Assembly: GCA_016550395.1 (NCBI GenBank)
Contig: JABXGY010000208.1
Span: 1-8,023 of the forward strand
DNA from: an archaeon
Lineage (GTDB): Archaea > Asgardarchaeota > Hermodarchaeia > Hermodarchaeales > Hermodarchaeaceae
DNA: 8,023 nt
Direction: 5' to 3'
Each line of letters starts with the position of its first letter. The stretch's first letter is position 1. The position numbers and the translations under genes were made by a program. Below are positions 5,880-8,023 of this stretch, one piece after another. The notes under the pieces were generated by a model that ran no database searches, was not told the DNA's origin, and was given only the letters and a program-made list of their open reading frames with translations.

Positions 5880-6485
5880 ATGGCAGATTTTAAAAAATAC
5901 CATATTCAACGGGGACACGTCATGCGCGTTCCCGAAGAGATGAATAATGATTTTGGTGATGGTGATTGTTATCTTGTCGATACGGGGTCAATCATCTATC
6001 TGTGGTGCGGAAGCAAAGCCACGGTGGATGAGCGCTTCATTGGTGCAGTCACCTCCGTATGGCGTGACCAGGCTCGTGAAGGTGTAGCGCGCCTTGTCAC
6101 CGTGGAGGCTCGAAGTGAACCTCCGGCATTCCTGGACCTCTTTGGTGGTAAACTTAACATAACAGACCAGGATACAGAGGGTATATTGAAGAACGTCATC
6201 CTTGAGAAACACGAGTTCAAGCTTTTCCGGCTCAACATCGTAGGAGGTGTCCATCTTTTCATCGAGGTTCCCCGTGACCGTAATAGCCTCAAATCTGATG
6301 ATGTTTTTATCCTCGACACCTTCGATAAGATCTATATCTGGCGTGGTAGCTCCTCATCGGGACGTGAGAAATTCCATGCGATGCTTATTGCTAGACGGTA
6401 TGACTATGAACGGGCAGGAGCTCAGAACATTATTCTGATAGAGGACGGAGAAGAAACCAAGGAATTCCTCCAGGCTTTAGGATGA
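5880..6485 (+). CDS. Two-domain gelsolin-like actin-regulatory protein (Asgard eukaryotic signature protein)
   Basis: This 201-residue protein consists of two gelsolin-type domains. Domain 1 is about residues 5-92: the strand GDCYLVD (28-34), IYLWCGS (39-45), then helix VDERFIGAVTSVWRD. Domain 2 is about 110-201: KSDDVFILD (138-146), IYIWRGS (151-157), then GREKFHAMLIARRYD. In animal gelsolins the type II calcium site uses the Asp of this G/N-D strand start and a Glu in the long helix. The equivalents D29/E51 and D141/E163 are all present, so both domains may bind calcium. Two-domain gelsolins from Asgard archaea have been shown to act on actin filaments, so a role in severing, capping or nucleating filaments is likely but inferred here. 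There is no signal peptide, villin headpiece or longer gelsolin array. The gene has its own leader; no actin or profilin gene is in view. Confidence 0.92.
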   Translation: MADFKKYHIQRGHVMRVPEEMNNDFGDGDCYLVDTGSIIYLWCGSKATVDERFIGAVTSVWRDQAREGVARLVTVEARSEPPAFLDLFGGKLNITDQDTEGILKNVILEKHEFKLFRLNIVGGVHLFIEVPRDRNSLKSDDVFILDTFDKIYIWRGSSSSGREKFHAMLIARRYDYERAGAQNIILIEDGEETKEFLQALG

Positions 6486-6614
6486 AGAATTCGGTTAAAA
6501 ATAGCCTGTCTGTTCAATGGAAACATTATTGATAAAACGTATTAAATCAATGAAAAATTATACAAATTATTATAAATAATTTATTATTAAGTTTATAACT
6601 AACAATAAATGTTG

Positions 6615-6649
6615 TTTTTAACTATATATTTTTATAATTTTTCCTTTTT
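6615..6649 (+). terminator. Oligo-T cluster, likely terminator of the gelsolin gene
   Basis: Four runs of five T occur within 35 bases (6615-6619, 6629-6633, 6638-6642, 6645-6649), about 130 bases past the gelsolin stop. Archaeal RNA polymerase terminates at such T tracts without needing a hairpin. The AT-rich background lowers the specificity of this call. Confidence 0.45.
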
Positions 6650-6723
6650 AATGACCAATTTAAAACTTTAAAGATAATAATTGATCAATGTCTTTTTAGG
6701 CTTTAGCTTAGATTATTTGATGT

Positions 6724-6740
6724 GCTGATATAATATTAGC
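6724..6740. promoter_or_regulatory. Near-perfect 17-base dyad in the AT-rich spacer
   Basis: GCTGATATAATATTAGC has eight-base arms around a central A with one unpaired position. The GC-containing ends (GCT/AGC) make chance pairing somewhat less likely than for pure AT repeats. It has the same 8-1-8 geometry as the dyad at 5694-5710 but a different sequence. No function can be assigned. Confidence 0.3.
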
Positions 6741-6940
6741 AAGAATAAAGCATTAATGTATATTAAATAAAATAGTATATTATAATAAAGTTTTGCAACA
6801 ATTTTATAAAGACAATTCTTTGAAAATTACAAGGAAAGATTTTGTTAATAGTTAATTTGAAAAGTTAGGCTATTTCATAGGGATTTTTATGTAACCAATT
6901 CTTTATTTTTTCTAAAATAATATCCTCTGGAAGATTATGA

Positions 6941-7351
6941 ATGACTAACCACCAAGACCAACTTGAAGGATTTGTCGCGGATGTTCTTTTACCTCGTATT
7001 GACGAAGTAATGAATGCCGCAACTAATGGTGTTGATGAGATTCAACTCCGGGATCTTTTTTCTCGTAACATTTTCGATGCTTTGAAATTTTTCTACGAAC
7101 GATGGACTCCTGTTTACCTGGATATGCATGGGCAGAAGAAGACGACGCATGCGAGTCGGACACTGGATAAGTTATTTCAGGATGTCATTGAAGGTCCTAT
7201 GGAACAATTCCAGGAAAGCTTAGTGAAGGCACTTTGGTATTTATTAGCGATTAGCCTTGAAGATATGGATAATGTTCCAGTCTTTCCCGACGAGCTCACG
7301 TTTACTGACCTAGAATCTGCAATTAAAAATGCGACACGGCGCATTTCCTAA
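6941..7351 (+). CDS. Hypothetical small helical protein
   Basis: I do not recognise this 136-residue protein. It is acidic, has no signal peptide, membrane segment or cysteine, and looks almost wholly alpha-helical. Likely helices are about 3-28 (DQLEGFVADVLLPRIDEVMN), 33-56 (DEIQLRDLFSRNIFDALKFF), 70-100 and 118-134 (FTDLESAIKNATRR). Aromatic residues cluster in FFYERWTPVYLD and ALWYLL. The coding reality is supported by a full-length open frame in mixed-composition DNA directly after an AT-rich spacer, a weak GGAAG ribosome site about 8 bases before the ATG, and a T7 run just after the stop. An upstream ATG at 6937 ends within three codons and is not the start. It is transcribed alone or ahead of the stress-protein gene 92 bases downstream. 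A four-helix-bundle adaptor or regulatory role would be speculation. Confidence 0.75.
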   Translation: MTNHQDQLEGFVADVLLPRIDEVMNAATNGVDEIQLRDLFSRNIFDALKFFYERWTPVYLDMHGQKKTTHASRTLDKLFQDVIEGPMEQFQESLVKALWYLLAISLEDMDNVPVFPDELTFTDLESAIKNATRRIS

Positions 7352-7358
7352 CTTTACA

Positions 7359-7365
7359 TTTTTTT
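7359..7365 (+). terminator. T7 run, likely terminator of the hypothetical gene
   Basis: Seven consecutive T begin 8 bases after the stop codon. The next gene has its own TATA box 12 bases further on, so ending transcription here is sensible. There is no stable hairpin upstream. Confidence 0.5.
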
Positions 7366-7376
7366 AGGAATCGCTA

Positions 7377-7404
7377 TTTATATAACCACTACGCTTTTGT
7401 AGTG
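7377..7404 (+). promoter_or_regulatory. TATA box and overlapping operator-like dyad for the stress-protein gene
   Basis: TTTATATA at 7377-7384 matches archaeal box A exactly. It predicts a start near 7407 and a leader of about 37 bases. Between the two lies a dyad, CACTAC (7387-7392) and GTAGTG (7399-7404). A protein bound there would block polymerase recruitment, the usual position of archaeal repressor sites. The binding protein is unknown. Confidence 0.6.
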
Positions 7405-7431
7405 AATTCTCTGCTTTGACCGAGTATACTT

Positions 7432-7435
7432 GGAG
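7432..7435 (+). promoter_or_regulatory. Ribosome binding site of the stress-protein gene
   Basis: GGAG ends 8 bases before the ATG at 7444. The frame is closed upstream by TGA at 7417 with no other ATG between, so this site fixes the start. Confidence 0.7.
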
Positions 7436-7443
7436 TTATTAGA

Positions 7444-8023
7444 ATGAGCTTCTTAACAGCAAAAGAATGGCAAGAGCCAGTTATGACCCAAATTCTCATC
7501 CCGTTGCAAGGGATTCCTGGTGAGGCTAACATAATCAGTCTTGGGTTTTCTTTGGCTGAAAGCTCTAAAGCCCAAATTAGGATTCTGCATTGTAAGGAGC
7601 GGTTCGGGAAAACAGATGAAGAAATGCTAAATAAGCTGTTAAAACATAGCCAATCCCTTTCTAAACGCCTTAACATTCCCTTTGATTTTAAACGAGTAAA
7701 AAGGGTACGAGCTTCAGATGCAATCCTAAAGTCAAGCAATGAATCAGATTGCGATATAGTAATCATGGGTATTGCTGAAAAACCAAATCACAAACATTTG
7801 TTGGGATCAACAGTCCGACGTGTTGCACGAAAAAGTAAGAAACCTGTTTTGGTTGTTGTCTCCTGGTTGAACAAGTTCAAAGACCGTCAAAAGTTTAAGA
7901 TTAAGAAAATACTCCTACCGATTCGGAAAACTAGTAAAGATATTACCGCGCTTAGGTTGGCTGCAGCATTGAAAAAGAGTTCTGCTGCCCAGGAGGCAGA
8001 GCTTATCGCGTTAAACCTTACTC
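7444..8023 (+). CDS. Universal stress protein (UspA) family, tandem domains, truncated at window end
   Basis: The frame is open from ATG 7444 to the right edge (193 codons plus one base), so the C-terminus is missing. Domain 1 spans about residues 14-140: strand QILIPLQG, helix ANIISLGFSLAESS, strand AQIRILHC, DIVIMGI, then HLLGSTVRRVARKSKKPVLVVVS. This is the UspA Rossmann-like fold. A second domain starts at about 153 (IKKILLPIRKTSKDITALRLAAAL). In ATP-binding members the first strand ends in an Asp (V-D-G) and the loop is G-x2-G-x9-G-S/T. Here the Asp is Gln22 in domain 1 and Arg161 in domain 2. The loop has G109 and GS at 121-122, but the second Gly is Glu and the spacing is one shorter, so ATP binding may be weak or lost. 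A soluble tandem Usp is likely, but the unseen remainder could include another domain. Confidence 0.9.
   Translation, partial: MSFLTAKEWQEPVMTQILIPLQGIPGEANIISLGFSLAESSKAQIRILHCKERFGKTDEEMLNKLLKHSQSLSKRLNIPFDFKRVKRVRASDAILKSSNESDCDIVIMGIAEKPNHKHLLGSTVRRVARKSKKPVLVVVSWLNKFKDRQKFKIKKILLPIRKTSKDITALRLAAALKKSSAAQEAELIALNLT

Larger units (their letters stand above)
6486..6940. other. Very AT-rich intergenic spacer, no gene found
   Basis: By hand count 6541-6900 holds 64 G or C in 360 bases, about 18%, far below the flanking genes. There is no sustained open frame, tRNA-like fold or repeat array. It contains an 8-base perfect inverted repeat, AAATTATT/AATAATTT, around ATA at 6564-6582. A near-perfect 17-base dyad, GCTGATATAATATTAGC, lies at 6724-6740. 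A TATA-like TTTATAAA at 6803-6810 may serve the next gene. The spacer probably combines a 3' end, a promoter and flexible DNA. Confidence 0.7.

Noticed and set aside
5716..5943. Open frame of 75 codons on the plus strand before and overlapping the gelsolin start
   Set aside because: It overlaps the well-supported gelsolin gene in another frame, contains the 5829-5852 hairpin, has no ribosome binding site and resembles no known protein.
7389..7766. Open frame of 125 codons on the minus strand
   Set aside because: It is antisense to the universal stress protein gene and spans its promoter dyad and ribosome binding site; the plus-strand reading has clear family motifs.
1..8023. Search for a CRISPR array, insertion sequence, tRNA/rRNA or defence cluster
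   Set aside because: No spaced short repeats, terminal inverted repeats with transposase, cloverleaf-like segments or defence-type proteins were seen. The only tandem repeats are in-frame protein repeats.

Overview
The window looks like a piece of an Asgard archaeal chromosome, most likely Thorarchaeia-like. The strongest reason is the gene at 5880-6485, a stand-alone protein made of two gelsolin-type domains and nothing else. Such short gelsolins are known from Asgard archaea as actin-regulating eukaryotic signature proteins. Supporting hints are an archaeal-type surface protein with a C-terminal membrane anchor, TATA-like promoters, purine-rich ribosome binding sites and oligo-T ends. The lineage is inferred from these features; I ran no phylogeny.

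Layout. 1-723 (minus) is a class I SAM-dependent methyltransferase cut by the window start. A gene-free divergent spacer (724-1118) follows. 1119-3011 (plus) is a secreted, membrane-anchored protein with five tandem 52-residue propeller-type repeats and three 87-residue Ig/cadherin-like repeats. 3162-4358 (plus) is a PLP-dependent alpha-oxoamine synthase of the glycine C-acetyltransferase (KBL) type. It converges, with a 24-base gap, on 4383-5654 (minus), a radical SAM enzyme carrying two extra N-terminal iron-sulfur ferredoxin domains. A 225-base divergent spacer holding a perfect 17-base palindrome and a strong hairpin separates it from the gelsolin gene (5880-6485, plus). Next comes a very AT-rich spacer of 455 bases (about 18% G+C over 6541-6900 by hand count). 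It is followed by a 136-residue helical protein of unknown function (6941-7351) and a tandem universal-stress-protein-like gene (7444 to the right edge, truncated), which has a clear archaeal TATA box followed by a dyad.

These genes do not form one evident operon or pathway. Orientation changes repeatedly and most genes have their own leader, so I read the window as mixed housekeeping, cytoskeletal, redox and surface genes. I found no CRISPR array, insertion sequence, tRNA or rRNA. The items most worth follow-up are the two-domain gelsolin with its leader hairpin, the three-module radical SAM fusion, and the mosaic repeat block of the surface protein.
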